Positions 1 to 7,025 of a stretch of 14,809 nt of DNA are shown in pieces. Positions within the stretch are counted from its first letter, which is position 1. Each line of letters begins with the position of its first letter. Source of the DNA: a bacterium. GTDB lineage: Bacteria; Blakebacterota; Blakebacteria; Blakebacterales; Blakebacteraceae. Where the stretch lies: positions 1 to 14,809 of the forward strand of contig JALGWK010000026.1 in NCBI GenBank assembly GCA_025774205.1, in the 5' to 3' direction. The translations under genes were made by a program, and so were the position numbers. The notes beneath the pieces are model-generated. The model saw only the letters and a program-made list of their open reading frames with translations, did not search any database and was not told the origin of the DNA.

Positions 1-917
1 GGAAGGCCTTCGTCCGGAAGGTCGACACCGACTTCTTCACCGACGCGATCAGCTATACCCGGGTCCGGATCCTCGATGTCTTCGATTCGACCGCCGGCGA
101 GGCTCGCACCACCGCCACGCCGCTGATCGATATCGAGGACCGCGAGGTCGTCGATGAAGAACACTCCCTTGAAGGAATCGGTGTACGGGCCGATGAGGAT
201 CTGTCGCCGGTCACCGCCGCAATACATCGGTCGGGAAGTGCGTACATCGCCGAATGCGGAGAGGTGCACGTGCTGACCCATGTCTCCGGGTTCAAGAAGA
301 TAAAATTCTACACCTCGGAGAATGTGGGTTACGGCGACGTGAACCTGCCCGATCACGAGATGCACACCACCTCGTTCTGGCTGACCGTGCCCGAAGCCGT
401 GCTCGAGCCGCTCGGGAGGACCCGGGCCGAGATCGTCGACGGGATGTTCGGCATCGCCTATGCCCTCCAGGGGGTGGCGGCCCTCTTCATGATGTGCGAC
501 ATCCGGGATATGGGCCGGAGTGTCGGAGACAAGTCGGCCACGTGGTACGCCAGCCTGGGACGGGGGAGCCGTGGGATGCGCTATACCAGCGGCACCGGTC
601 AGGGCGAGCTCGAGGTCGACCTGGAGGGTCTCGAGACCTTCCAGCCGACGATCTTCCTCTATGACAACTATCCCGGCGGGATCGGATTCAGTTCATCTCT
701 CTGGGACCTGGCTCCCGACCTGCTCCGCGGCACCCTCGATCTGATCAGGAACTGCGGCTGCGAAGAGGGCTGTCCCTCGTGTGTCGGACCGGTCGGCGAG
801 GTGAGCAGCCGGGGACGGGCGGTTGCCACCGAGATCCTCGAACTGGTCCTGAGCGTTGACGACGCTGACGGCGGTCGGGATGAACCGATCTCCTCCGCGA
901 TTCGTGCGGCACCGTGA
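1..917 (+). CDS. mrfA: MrfA-type DEXH-box helicase, C-terminal part (5' end outside window)
   Basis: This is the C-terminal ~304 residues of a large ATP-dependent DNA helicase; the reading frame is already open at the window edge (first full codon at base 3) and ends with TGA at 915-917. The helicase core itself is not in the window. What is visible is the region typical of YprA/MrfA: GFKKIKFYT and ENVGYG, then PDHEMHTTSFW, followed by the DUF1998 metal-binding region. Four cysteine codons at 753, 759, 771 and 780 (CGC...GCPSC) form the expected metal-binding cluster. In Bacillus subtilis MrfA works with MrfB to excise mitomycin C lesions independently of UvrABC. The next gene here is an MrfB homologue starting inside this stop codon, which strongly supports the assignment. 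The last ~25 residues are variable. Family assignment is secure; the same lesion specificity in this organism is inferred. Confidence 0.9.
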   Translation, partial: KAFVRKVDTDFFTDAISYTRVRILDVFDSTAGEARTTATPLIDIEDREVVDEEHSLEGIGVRADEDLSPVTAAIHRSGSAYIAECGEVHVLTHVSGFKKIKFYTSENVGYGDVNLPDHEMHTTSFWLTVPEAVLEPLGRTRAEIVDGMFGIAYALQGVAALFMMCDIRDMGRSVGDKSATWYASLGRGSRGMRYTSGTGQGELEVDLEGLETFQPTIFLYDNYPGGIGFSSSLWDLAPDLLRGTLDLIRNCGCEEGCPSCVGPVGEVSSRGRAVATEILELVLSVDDADGGRDEPISSAIRAAP

Positions 918-2260
918 CGAGGGACCTGCGGAACCGTCTCAGCAAGGCGCTCGAACGGGGCGAGGTGCGTTCGGCCGGCTCGACTCTCGGCCCCGCGATG
1001 CGCACCCGGCTCGAGCGGGCTCTCACCGGCAGCGGTCACGAAGGAGCCGCGCCTCTGCCGCGGATTTACTCCGCCCGGCAGATGTCGGAACCGGTGGCAG
1101 GTGAAGATCGCGCGGTCTTTTCAGCGAAACTCTCCGAGGGGGAACTGGAGACCCCCCTGGGACCGGTGATGCGGTATCGCTGGAGTGTGCCGGTAAAGGA
1201 ACTGAGCGCGGTCCAGGACCTTGATGGCACCTCGGAAGGCGTCGGAGTCCTCTCCGAACTGCTTGGAAATCCCGCCATCGGCGATCTCGACCTCTCGAAC
1301 ATCCTCTTCATTGATACCGAGACCACCGGGCTGGCGGGCGGTACCGGTACCTACGTCTTCCTCATGGGAATGGGCTGGCTCGAGGGGAAGAACTTTATCG
1401 TCGAGCAGCTCTTCATGCGTGACTTCGTCGAAGAGCCGGCCCTCCTCTGGCGGACGGCGCAACTCGTCGGCGAGTATGACCACCTGGTCAGTTTCAACGG
1501 CCGGCGTTACGACGTCCCGCTGATCGACACCCGTCTCATCCTGAACCGGCTCGACGGGCGGCTGGCTGAGATCCCCCACCTCGATCTGCTCCAGCCCGCC
1601 CGGCTTCTCTACGCGGGGATCTTCGACGATTGCCGGCTTCAGACGCTGGAGAAGGAGCTGATGGGACAGTACCGCGTCGGGGATGTCCCCGGGGCCGAAA
1701 TACCGCGCCTCTTCTTCGAGTATCTCTCTTCGGGAGACGCCGGCACTCTTCTGCCGGTCTTCGAACACAACGTTCTCGATGTGGTCACACTCCTCACCCT
1801 CACCGCCCATTTCCTCCATCTCTGCCAGAAGCCGGAACTCGATCCCCGGGCACTCGGAGGACTGGGACGTCTCTATGGCCGGAGGGGGAACGAGGACCTG
1901 GCCCGGGAACTGCTGGAAGAGGCCCGCTCCCGACGGAAGGCGACCTACCGTGATCTGCGCGATCTAGGACTGCTTTACAAGCGGAGCGGCGATCATTCGA
2001 AAGCGGTTGAGGTCTGGAAGGCGCTCATCGCGCGCCAGGAGCGGGTGAGCCACGACCTCGGTTTCGATGCCGGGCCATACGTGGAGGCGGCCAAGCATTA
2101 CGAACACCAGAAGAAGGATTACGGGAAGGCGCTGGACTACACCGATGCCGCGCTGCAGCAGGCGGCTGCGGCCAACGGTCACGCCCCTTCACAGCGACTG
2201 GTTGGCGAACTCGACCACCGCGCGATCCGTCTCAGACGGAAGCTCGATCACTCTCCCTGA
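914..2260 (+). CDS. mrfB: MrfB-type DEDD exonuclease with C-terminal TPR-like region
   Basis: A 448-residue protein with an RNase H-like 3'-5' exonuclease domain (RNase_H_2/YprB family) in its middle. The DEDD residues are visible: D134 and E136 in FIDTETTG, D200 in SFNGRRYDVPLID, and H285/D289 in FEHNVLDVV. Residues ~310-440 are helical and TPR-like (LGRLYGRRGNEDLA, LGLLYKRSGDHSKA), as in the TPR-bearing MrfB. The N-terminal ~120 residues are less conserved. The GTG start at 914 overlaps the mrfA stop codon (GTGA), with no good Shine-Dalgarno site, which points to translational coupling. With MrfA it would degrade the damaged strand in mitomycin-type lesion repair; this role is transferred from B. 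subtilis. A convergent operon lies downstream, past a hairpin. Confidence 0.9.
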   Translation: MTRDLRNRLSKALERGEVRSAGSTLGPAMRTRLERALTGSGHEGAAPLPRIYSARQMSEPVAGEDRAVFSAKLSEGELETPLGPVMRYRWSVPVKELSAVQDLDGTSEGVGVLSELLGNPAIGDLDLSNILFIDTETTGLAGGTGTYVFLMGMGWLEGKNFIVEQLFMRDFVEEPALLWRTAQLVGEYDHLVSFNGRRYDVPLIDTRLILNRLDGRLAEIPHLDLLQPARLLYAGIFDDCRLQTLEKELMGQYRVGDVPGAEIPRLFFEYLSSGDAGTLLPVFEHNVLDVVTLLTLTAHFLHLCQKPELDPRALGGLGRLYGRRGNEDLARELLEEARSRRKATYRDLRDLGLLYKRSGDHSKAVEVWKALIARQERVSHDLGFDAGPYVEAAKHYEHQKKDYGKALDYTDAALQQAAAANGHAPSQRLVGELDHRAIRLRRKLDHSP

Positions 2261-2319
2261 CCTCTTTCGGTCCAACGCTCTGAGAATCAATCAGCGACCT
2301 GATCGACTGTTAAAGAGCA

Positions 2320-2348
2320 GGGGCGCGTCCCTGTAGTGGACACGCCCC
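2320..2348. terminator. Hairpin between convergent operons, probable terminator
   Basis: An 11-bp inverted repeat with one mismatch: GGGGCGCGTCC at 2320-2330 and GGACACGCCCC at 2338-2348, around a 7-nt loop. It sits in the ~130-bp gap between the stop of the MrfB gene (2260) and the stop of the convergent amidohydrolase gene (2393), so it could serve both directions. There is no T tract on the plus side. On the minus side it is followed by CTCTTTAAC, a weak U-rich tail. Confidence 0.6.
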
Positions 2349-2392
2349 CGTTGATCACTCCTGCTCCTCCGGTTTTCCTGGTCGTTCAGCCG

Positions 2393-3643
2393 TCAGGGAG
2401 TGATCTCTCCCGCCCGGCCGATGAACCGGCGGAGGAGCCGGTTGAACTTGTCGTCCCATGGGATCTGCTCGCCCCTGATGAACATGGTCTGAACCTGGCT
2501 GGTGTATTCCACCGGGTTCCCGGTCGTGATGAGCAGGTTGGCGACCTTCCCTTCATCGATGCTGCCGAGCCGGTCGTCTACTCCCAGGATGCGCGCCGCG
2601 TCGAGGGTGAGGCAGCTCAGCGCCTTATCCATCGGCAGTCCGAAGGCCACCGCCATCCCGGCTTCGTAGGTGAGGCTGAAGACATTGGCGACTCCGCCCG
2701 AATAGATGGCGAAATCGACTCCCGCCTCATGAAGGAGGGCCGGGGTGGCATAGTGGATATCGTACGGTTCATCCCGTCCCGGGGTGGCGTGGATGCCGCT
2801 GAAGAGGAGCTTCACGTCGTGCTCGACCAGGAAGTCGGTGATCTTCCAGGCGTCGAGACCGCCGCGGATCACGTACTTCAGCCCGAGTTCCTCGGCGAAC
2901 TCCACTGCCTCCTTGATGTCATCCTCACCGCGCGCTTCGAAGATGACGGGCAGCTCACCGGTGACGACCGGGATGAGACCCTCCATGCGGATGTCCCATT
3001 CGAAGTCGGCCAGTTCACCCCGTTCGGCCATCTCCGCCCTGGTCGCGTATGCCTTCCCCTCCATGAAGTAGGCTTTCAGGTCCTCGGCGCGGTTCCCGGC
3101 CCAGTTCACCCTCAGGCCGATCCGCTTCTCGACCGCCATTGCCTGCGGTGTCCAGCCCCACAGGTTGATCAGGCTGTCCCAGCCGGGGATCGGTTCGCCC
3201 CGTCCGTTCAGACCGGTCACTACCGAGGTGAAACCGCCCACCCGCTGGCAACCGAGTATCTCGCTGTTCTGATCCACTCCGATGTACGCCTCGATATGCG
3301 GGTTGTAGGGACCGAGCTCGAAGTTGTCCACCGGCCCGGCCATTCCGCCCGCTTCCTGCAGACCGAGACCGGTACCGGCATCGATCAGGCCGGGATAGAC
3401 GAACAGCCCCGAAGCGTCGAATCGCTCCACACCCGAGGGTATCTGGACGTTCGTGCCGACGGCCGCGATAAGCCCGTCCCTGATGAGGACCGTCCCGTTG
3501 GGGATCGTCCGACCGGAGACGGTCACCACCGTTCCGCCGGTGATCGCCCAGTCGTTCTGCTGCGCCCCCGCGAGCGCGGGGAGCGTGATAATCATCGCCA
3601 GAGCAATCGCCCCGGCGGCGCGTCGTGTCATGCGTGTTCTCAT
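2393..3643 (-). CDS. Exported amidohydrolase-fold protein, metal ligands lost
   Basis: A 416-residue protein, third and last in a minus-strand trio. A signal peptide is evident (RR then a hydrophobic stretch, residues ~6-27, ending ALAGAQQ), so it should act outside the cytoplasm. The amidohydrolase fold is recognisable: an N-terminal beta region (GGTVVTVSG, VLIRDGLIAAVG), then VYPGLID, and a C-terminal return (DRLGSIDEGKVANLLITTGNP). The metal sites are not conserved. The usual HxH after PGLID is replaced (DAGTG, 88-92), the strand-5 His site reads FEAR (E236), the strand-6 His site reads RGG (~261), and the strand-8 Asp site reads YSGG (~316). It is probably not a classical metal-dependent hydrolase. 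The ATG at 3643 is preferred because AAGGAG sits 8 nt upstream; an in-frame ATG ten codons earlier would spoil the signal peptide. The gap to the upstream gene is 26 nt. Confidence 0.85.
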   Translation of the reverse strand: MRTRMTRRAAGAIALAMIITLPALAGAQQNDWAITGGTVVTVSGRTIPNGTVLIRDGLIAAVGTNVQIPSGVERFDASGLFVYPGLIDAGTGLGLQEAGGMAGPVDNFELGPYNPHIEAYIGVDQNSEILGCQRVGGFTSVVTGLNGRGEPIPGWDSLINLWGWTPQAMAVEKRIGLRVNWAGNRAEDLKAYFMEGKAYATRAEMAERGELADFEWDIRMEGLIPVVTGELPVIFEARGEDDIKEAVEFAEELGLKYVIRGGLDAWKITDFLVEHDVKLLFSGIHATPGRDEPYDIHYATPALLHEAGVDFAIYSGGVANVFSLTYEAGMAVAFGLPMDKALSCLTLDAARILGVDDRLGSIDEGKVANLLITTGNPVEYTSQVQTMFIRGEQIPWDDKFNRLLRRFIGRAGEITP

Positions 3644-3651
3644 GGTCACGT

Positions 3652-3657
3652 CTCCTT
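3652..3657 (-). promoter_or_regulatory. Shine-Dalgarno site fixing the start at 3643
   Basis: AAGGAG on the minus strand, 8 nt before the ATG at 3643. It favours this start over the in-frame ATG at 3673, which overlaps the end of the upstream gene. Confidence 0.75.
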
Positions 3658-3669
3658 CCGTTCCGGGGT

Positions 3670-5013
3670 TCATGGTCTGTTCCGGTCACCGCCGTCGGGG
3701 TCGATGACCCAGTCGGCGGCGACATCCGTCGCACTGCGATCGAAGTAGATCTCACCCTCGATGATCGTCATCTCGCAGCGGGCCGCAGTGTGCAGGGGGT
3801 AGTGGCTGAAGATGGCGATGTCGCCATCCTTGCCGAGTTCGATGCTGCCTACCCAACTGTCGATACCGAGGTTCAGGGCGGCGTTGATGGTGATCATCTT
3901 CAGGCACTCGTTCTCCGGCACGCCGCCGTACTTCACTCCGCGGGCCGCTTCCTGGAAGAGCCGGCGGACCCGTTCGGCGGAGTCGGAGTTGATCGAGGTC
4001 CGGACCCCGTGCTCGTAGTGGATCTGCATCTTGTAGGGGATCGCCTCGTAGGCCTCGATCTTGTAACCCCAGCTGTCGGCGAAGACGCTCGTCGCCCAGC
4101 CGTTGCGGGCCAGTTCGGGCGCGATCTTGTAGCCGTCGAGGGCGTGCTCGAAGACCCCGGCGGGGACACCGAACTCGTTGCAGACCTCCATCATCATCGC
4201 CATCTCATCGGCCCGGTAGGCGTGACACCGGATGATGAGCTCACCCCTCAGGGCCTTGGCCATCACCTCCAGCTGCAGGTCGCGCTTCGGGGGGAGGGGA
4301 GCGAAGCCCCGATTGCGGCGGTTGGCGCGGTCCCAGGCCGCCTTCTCCGCCTGATAATCATCCCAGTCATCGATGTAGTTCTGTGCCAGCTGGAACGATT
4401 CCCGCATCACCTCGGCGACGCCGGAGCGACTGCGGGGATAGCGGGTGGGATCGTCGGAGGAGGAGCGGCGCACGTTCTCGCCGAGGGCGAACTTGAGCGT
4501 CCCCGGTGCGTTCTTGATCACCAGTTCCTCCCACGGTCGTCCCCACTTCAGCTTGATCGTCTCATTCTGTCCGCCGATCGAGTTGGCCGAACCGTGCATG
4601 GTGTGGATGGTCGTGATCCCGCCGGCCAGGGCAGTGAAGAAGGCAGGGTCGTCGTGTTTGATCACGTCGGCGATGCTCACCTCCGGCACCACCGATCTCG
4701 ATCCTTCATTGATCCCGCGGTCGACCCCCATGTGGGAGTGGTCATCGAGGATCCCCGGCATCACGAACAGGCCGCGGGCATCGATCACCCTGACCCCCTC
4801 GGGAGCCTCGAGGTTCTGACCGATCCCGGCGATCCTGCCGTCCTTGATGTAGACATCGGTGTCGGTCAGGTTGCCTTCGGTGATCGTCAGAACGGTTCCG
4901 CCCCTGATGAAGAGATCCTGGGCCATGATCGTCTGCGGCCAGACGACGATCAGGCAGAGGATCGTGACCAGGAGAGCAGAGAATGGGCGAACCTTCAGTC
5001 TGGTGACAGTCAT
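3670..5013 (-). CDS. Exported metal-dependent amidohydrolase, ligands intact
   Basis: A 447-residue middle member of the trio and the only one with a complete amidohydrolase metal site. Residues ~11-31 are hydrophobic and end at MAQ, a likely signal peptide. Expected ligands: H92 and H94 (DDHSHMG), bridging lysine K174 in LKFALGENVRR, H264 (IRCHAYRADE), H290 (FEHALDGYK) and D344 (SINSDSAE). The layout resembles imidazolonepropionase-like periplasmic amidohydrolases often found in pairs in Bacteroidota and Gemmatimonadota; the substrate cannot be read from sequence. An insert at ~210-245 is rich in charged and aromatic residues. The start at 5013 has GGGAGGG 7 nt upstream and overlaps the stop of the preceding gene (ATGA), so the two are translationally coupled. 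It is probably the catalytic unit of the operon. Confidence 0.88.
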   Translation of the reverse strand: MTVTRLKVRPFSALLVTILCLIVVWPQTIMAQDLFIRGGTVLTITEGNLTDTDVYIKDGRIAGIGQNLEAPEGVRVIDARGLFVMPGILDDHSHMGVDRGINEGSRSVVPEVSIADVIKHDDPAFFTALAGGITTIHTMHGSANSIGGQNETIKLKWGRPWEELVIKNAPGTLKFALGENVRRSSSDDPTRYPRSRSGVAEVMRESFQLAQNYIDDWDDYQAEKAAWDRANRRNRGFAPLPPKRDLQLEVMAKALRGELIIRCHAYRADEMAMMMEVCNEFGVPAGVFEHALDGYKIAPELARNGWATSVFADSWGYKIEAYEAIPYKMQIHYEHGVRTSINSDSAERVRRLFQEAARGVKYGGVPENECLKMITINAALNLGIDSWVGSIELGKDGDIAIFSHYPLHTAARCEMTIIEGEIYFDRSATDVAADWVIDPDGGDRNRP

Positions 5014-6671
5014 CGTTCCACCCTCCCTTCACCGGTTCCTGCATCCGGTTTCCGCATACCTGTCAATTCTGCGCTGCCCGTCGTGCCGAGCCCGAGCGAT
5101 CCGCTCATCTTGTCACCCTCGACGGTCGCAGTGAGGGTGACCGCTCCCAGGTCGGGGATCGAACCCTTCAGGTTCAGTTCTCCACCACTGAAGGACCCTT
5201 CGAACTCGATCGTCAGACCTGCGATGGTGAGTTCTCCGGTTACCTGATCACCGGTCTGATCGAGGATCAGATCACCTTCGGCCGCCTCACCCATCATCGA
5301 GACGCTGACCGTCCACTCTCCACCAACCGCCCCGCCGCCGCCGGTCGCGCGTGGTTTCGGCGCCTCGAAGGTCTCCTTGCGCCCGTCGATGAAGACATGG
5401 GCGATCCAGGCTTCTTCGTCGGTAAAGACGTCTCCGCTGGTGACCGTGAGGTTGGCGATCTTGCCCGGTTCGAGCGTGCCGAGCATGTCGGACACCCCGA
5501 AGATCGAGGCGGGATTGACGGTCAGCGCCTTCAGCGCCTCTCCGGCCGGCAGTCCGGCTTCAACCGAGGTCCGCAGGTTCTTCAGGAAGCTGTCGACACT
5601 CCGCATGCCGCCGGTACCGAGCGCGAAGGGCACACCGGTTCCGTAGACGACCGCGGCGTTGGAATGAACGGCCGTTTCGTCACGCTCATCGAGCGCCTCC
5701 GTCTCCGCCTCGTCGAGGTTCCGGTAGGCCCGGTCGAACCAGTAGCCGGTAACCTGGTTGATGGAGGGGAAGTTGAGGGAGACGAGGATCGGCACTCCCG
5801 CCGCCTCGATGAGGTCGGGGACGCGGAAGGCCTCTTCGGCGCCGGCGATCCAGTAGCTGAGACTGTATTCGGCCACCAGGCTCCGCAGACGCTTGAAGTC
5901 GTTCTCGAGATGGACGATGCCGAGCACCGGTGCCTCGCCCTTCGCCACCGGGATGAGTGCCTCCAGGTCGGGATCGGCCGGTGGCCGGGCCATCGAGCGG
6001 GGCTCCCGACTGTAGCGGGTCAGGAGGAGGTTGTGATACGAGGCGTCGATCAGCGTCTGACGCTGCCAGGCCACGACCGCCATCAGGGTGCCGGGGTAAT
6101 CCCCCTGTCCCTCGTAGCCCATGACCTGAACCACCGGGGCCCTGACGGTCATCGAGGGGACATCCCCGCCCATCAGGTTTATCAGAACTGCCTGGCCGCC
6201 GAAGACACCGTCACTTCGGGCAACCAGAGCCGTGGTCAGCCCCTGTTGCCGGTAGGCGGCGAGGTCGTCAGAGGCGGGGTCGAAATGATCGGTCGCCAGT
6301 CTGCTGGCGATATTGCCGGCGTGTTCCCTCTCCTGGCGGTCTGGCAGTGCCAGCCCGGCCTGGGAGTAGGCGTCGATGAATCCCGGATAGACCGTCAATC
6401 CCTCCCCGTCGACGAGTACCGCGTCGGCGGGAGGGCTGATGTTCGCCCCGAGGGCCTCGATGAGGCCGCCTCGCAGGACGATGGTCCCGCTCTCGATGAT
6501 CGGACCGGTACCGGTCACGAGCCGCGCGCCGGTGACGGCGTAGACCCGGCCTTCGTACTGGGCCGAAACATCAGAGAGGGGTAACAGGATCACGACGGCG
6601 AGAGCCGGCAGCAGCAGGCGTACCGCTCTCGGGAACAGTGGCCGATCCCGATGGGTCACGGGTCTCGGCAT
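5010..6671 (-). CDS. Exported amidohydrolase-fold protein with C-terminal beta domain, metal ligands lost
   Basis: A 553-residue first gene of the trio. Residues ~15-38 form a signal peptide ending at VSAQYE. The amidohydrolase fold is clear (ARLVTGTG, YPGFID, PVLGIVHLENDF, GTLEPGKIANLTVTSGD). As in the third gene, metal ligands are missing: the HxH position reads YSQ (102-104), the strand-5 His site is I252, the strand-6 His site is A277, and the strand-8 Asp site is in GTGG (~353-355). After a glycine-rich linker (TGGGGAVGG) comes a ~95-residue beta-rich domain (GEWTVSVS..., DQTGDQVTGEL..., GDKMSGSLG), a lipocalin-like strand pattern common at the ends of such exported hydrolases. The ATG at 6671 is chosen because AAGGAGG lies 8 nt upstream; an in-frame ATG at 6689 would place that site inside the gene. 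Its role is probably binding or structural. Confidence 0.85.
   Translation of the reverse strand: MPRPVTHRDRPLFPRAVRLLLPALAVVILLPLSDVSAQYEGRVYAVTGARLVTGTGPIIESGTIVLRGGLIEALGANISPPADAVLVDGEGLTVYPGFIDAYSQAGLALPDRQEREHAGNIASRLATDHFDPASDDLAAYRQQGLTTALVARSDGVFGGQAVLINLMGGDVPSMTVRAPVVQVMGYEGQGDYPGTLMAVVAWQRQTLIDASYHNLLLTRYSREPRSMARPPADPDLEALIPVAKGEAPVLGIVHLENDFKRLRSLVAEYSLSYWIAGAEEAFRVPDLIEAAGVPILVSLNFPSINQVTGYWFDRAYRNLDEAETEALDERDETAVHSNAAVVYGTGVPFALGTGGMRSVDSFLKNLRTSVEAGLPAGEALKALTVNPASIFGVSDMLGTLEPGKIANLTVTSGDVFTDEEAWIAHVFIDGRKETFEAPKPRATGGGGAVGGEWTVSVSMMGEAAEGDLILDQTGDQVTGELTIAGLTIEFEGSFSGGELNLKGSIPDLGAVTLTATVEGDKMSGSLGLGTTGSAELTGMRKPDAGTGEGRVER
5021..5027 (-). promoter_or_regulatory. Shine-Dalgarno site inside the upstream gene's 3' end
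   Basis: GGGAGGG on the minus strand, 7 nt before the ATG at 5013. It lies within the last codons of the preceding amidohydrolase-fold gene, consistent with coupled re-initiation at the ATGA overlap. Confidence 0.65.
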
Positions 6672-6679
6672 GGGATGAT

Positions 6680-6686
6680 CCTCCTT
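6680..6686 (-). promoter_or_regulatory. Shine-Dalgarno site fixing the start at 6671
   Basis: AAGGAGG on the minus strand, 8 nt upstream of the ATG at 6671. It argues against the earlier in-frame ATG at 6689. Confidence 0.8.
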
Positions 6687-6710
6687 CATGATTGAATTTC
6701 TGGCGGGTGG

Positions 6711-6739
6711 ATTTTTGACCTAAGCGCCATGTCACGCAA
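6711..6739 (-). promoter_or_regulatory. Possible promoter of the amidohydrolase operon
   Basis: On the minus strand TTGCGT (6734-6739) and AAAAAT (6711-6716) are separated by exactly 17 nt. This would place transcription start about 33 nt before the ATG at 6671. The match to the sigma-70 consensus is modest (3/6 and 4/6), so this is only a candidate. Confidence 0.25.
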
Positions 6740-6795
6740 CAACCGTCGCATTCGAGCGGCGCCGTATCCCGACCGCCTGCGTTGCGCCTCCTCAC

Positions 6796-6811
6796 CATAG
6801 CCACCGCTATG
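6796..6811. repeat. Short inverted repeat CATAGC-CACC-GCTATG
   Basis: A perfect 6-bp palindromic stem with a 4-nt loop in the ispH/amidohydrolase intergenic region. It could be an operator half-site pair or part of a small repeat element. No T tract follows on either strand, so it is not a normal terminator. Confidence 0.5.
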
Positions 6812-6842
6812 CCTCGTCGCCACGCCTTGCCGGTCAAGTACG

Positions 6843-6864
6843 GTGTCACTCTCGGTGCTGACAC
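6843..6864. repeat. Inverted repeat GTGTCA/TGACAC with a third copy nearby
   Basis: GTGTCA at 6843-6848 and TGACAC at 6859-6864 are separated by 10 nt; GTGTCA recurs at 6902-6907. The spacing of the first pair is compatible with a dimeric regulator site or a small hairpin. It lies between the two divergent transcription units. Confidence 0.4.
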
Positions 6865-7025
6865 TTGTTACGGAACATGACCCTATGCTTCACGCTGATG
6901 GGTGTCAACTGTGGCACGGTTCAATGGTTGAGCGGGTTGCTTTATCCTGGGTGGGAAGGGTTGCAGGTCCCTATTATTGAACGTCGGGAGGATGTGTCAT
7001 CGTGTGCAGGGGAGGTTGGTCGACG

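Larger units (their letters stand above)
6690..7001. other. Divergent intergenic region, no convincing gene
   Basis: About 350 bp separate the amidohydrolase operon (minus) from ispH (plus). It must hold promoters for both. No good plus-strand -35/-10 pair was found. Two short perfect inverted repeats lie at 6796-6811 and 6843-6864. A third GTGTCA copy is at 6902-6907. An open frame on the minus strand (6571-6864) runs through 6720-6864, but it continues in the wrong frame across the 5' end of the amidohydrolase gene and has no ribosome-binding site. Its arginine- and glycine-rich translation looks like a read-through repeat rather than a protein. A small dispersed repeat may occupy ~6720-6865. 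Confidence 0.5.

Noticed and set aside
2336-3748. Long open frame of 470 codons on the plus strand
   Set aside because: It is antisense to the third amidohydrolase gene, which has a signal peptide, a good ribosome site and family motifs. The plus-strand translation is Asp/Val/Gly/Pro-rich with no recognisable motif.
3625-5247. Long open frame of 540 codons on the plus strand
   Set aside because: It is a mirror of the GC-rich codon pattern of the intact amidohydrolase on the minus strand, whose complete metal-ligand set fixes the true frame.
5397-6584. Open frame of 395 codons on the plus strand
   Set aside because: It is antisense to the first amidohydrolase-fold gene and carries no domain signature.
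6571-6864. 97-codon minus-strand frame across the intergenic region
   Set aside because: It runs out of frame into the amidohydrolase 5' end, has no ribosome site and an unnatural composition; treated as a possible repeat rather than a gene.
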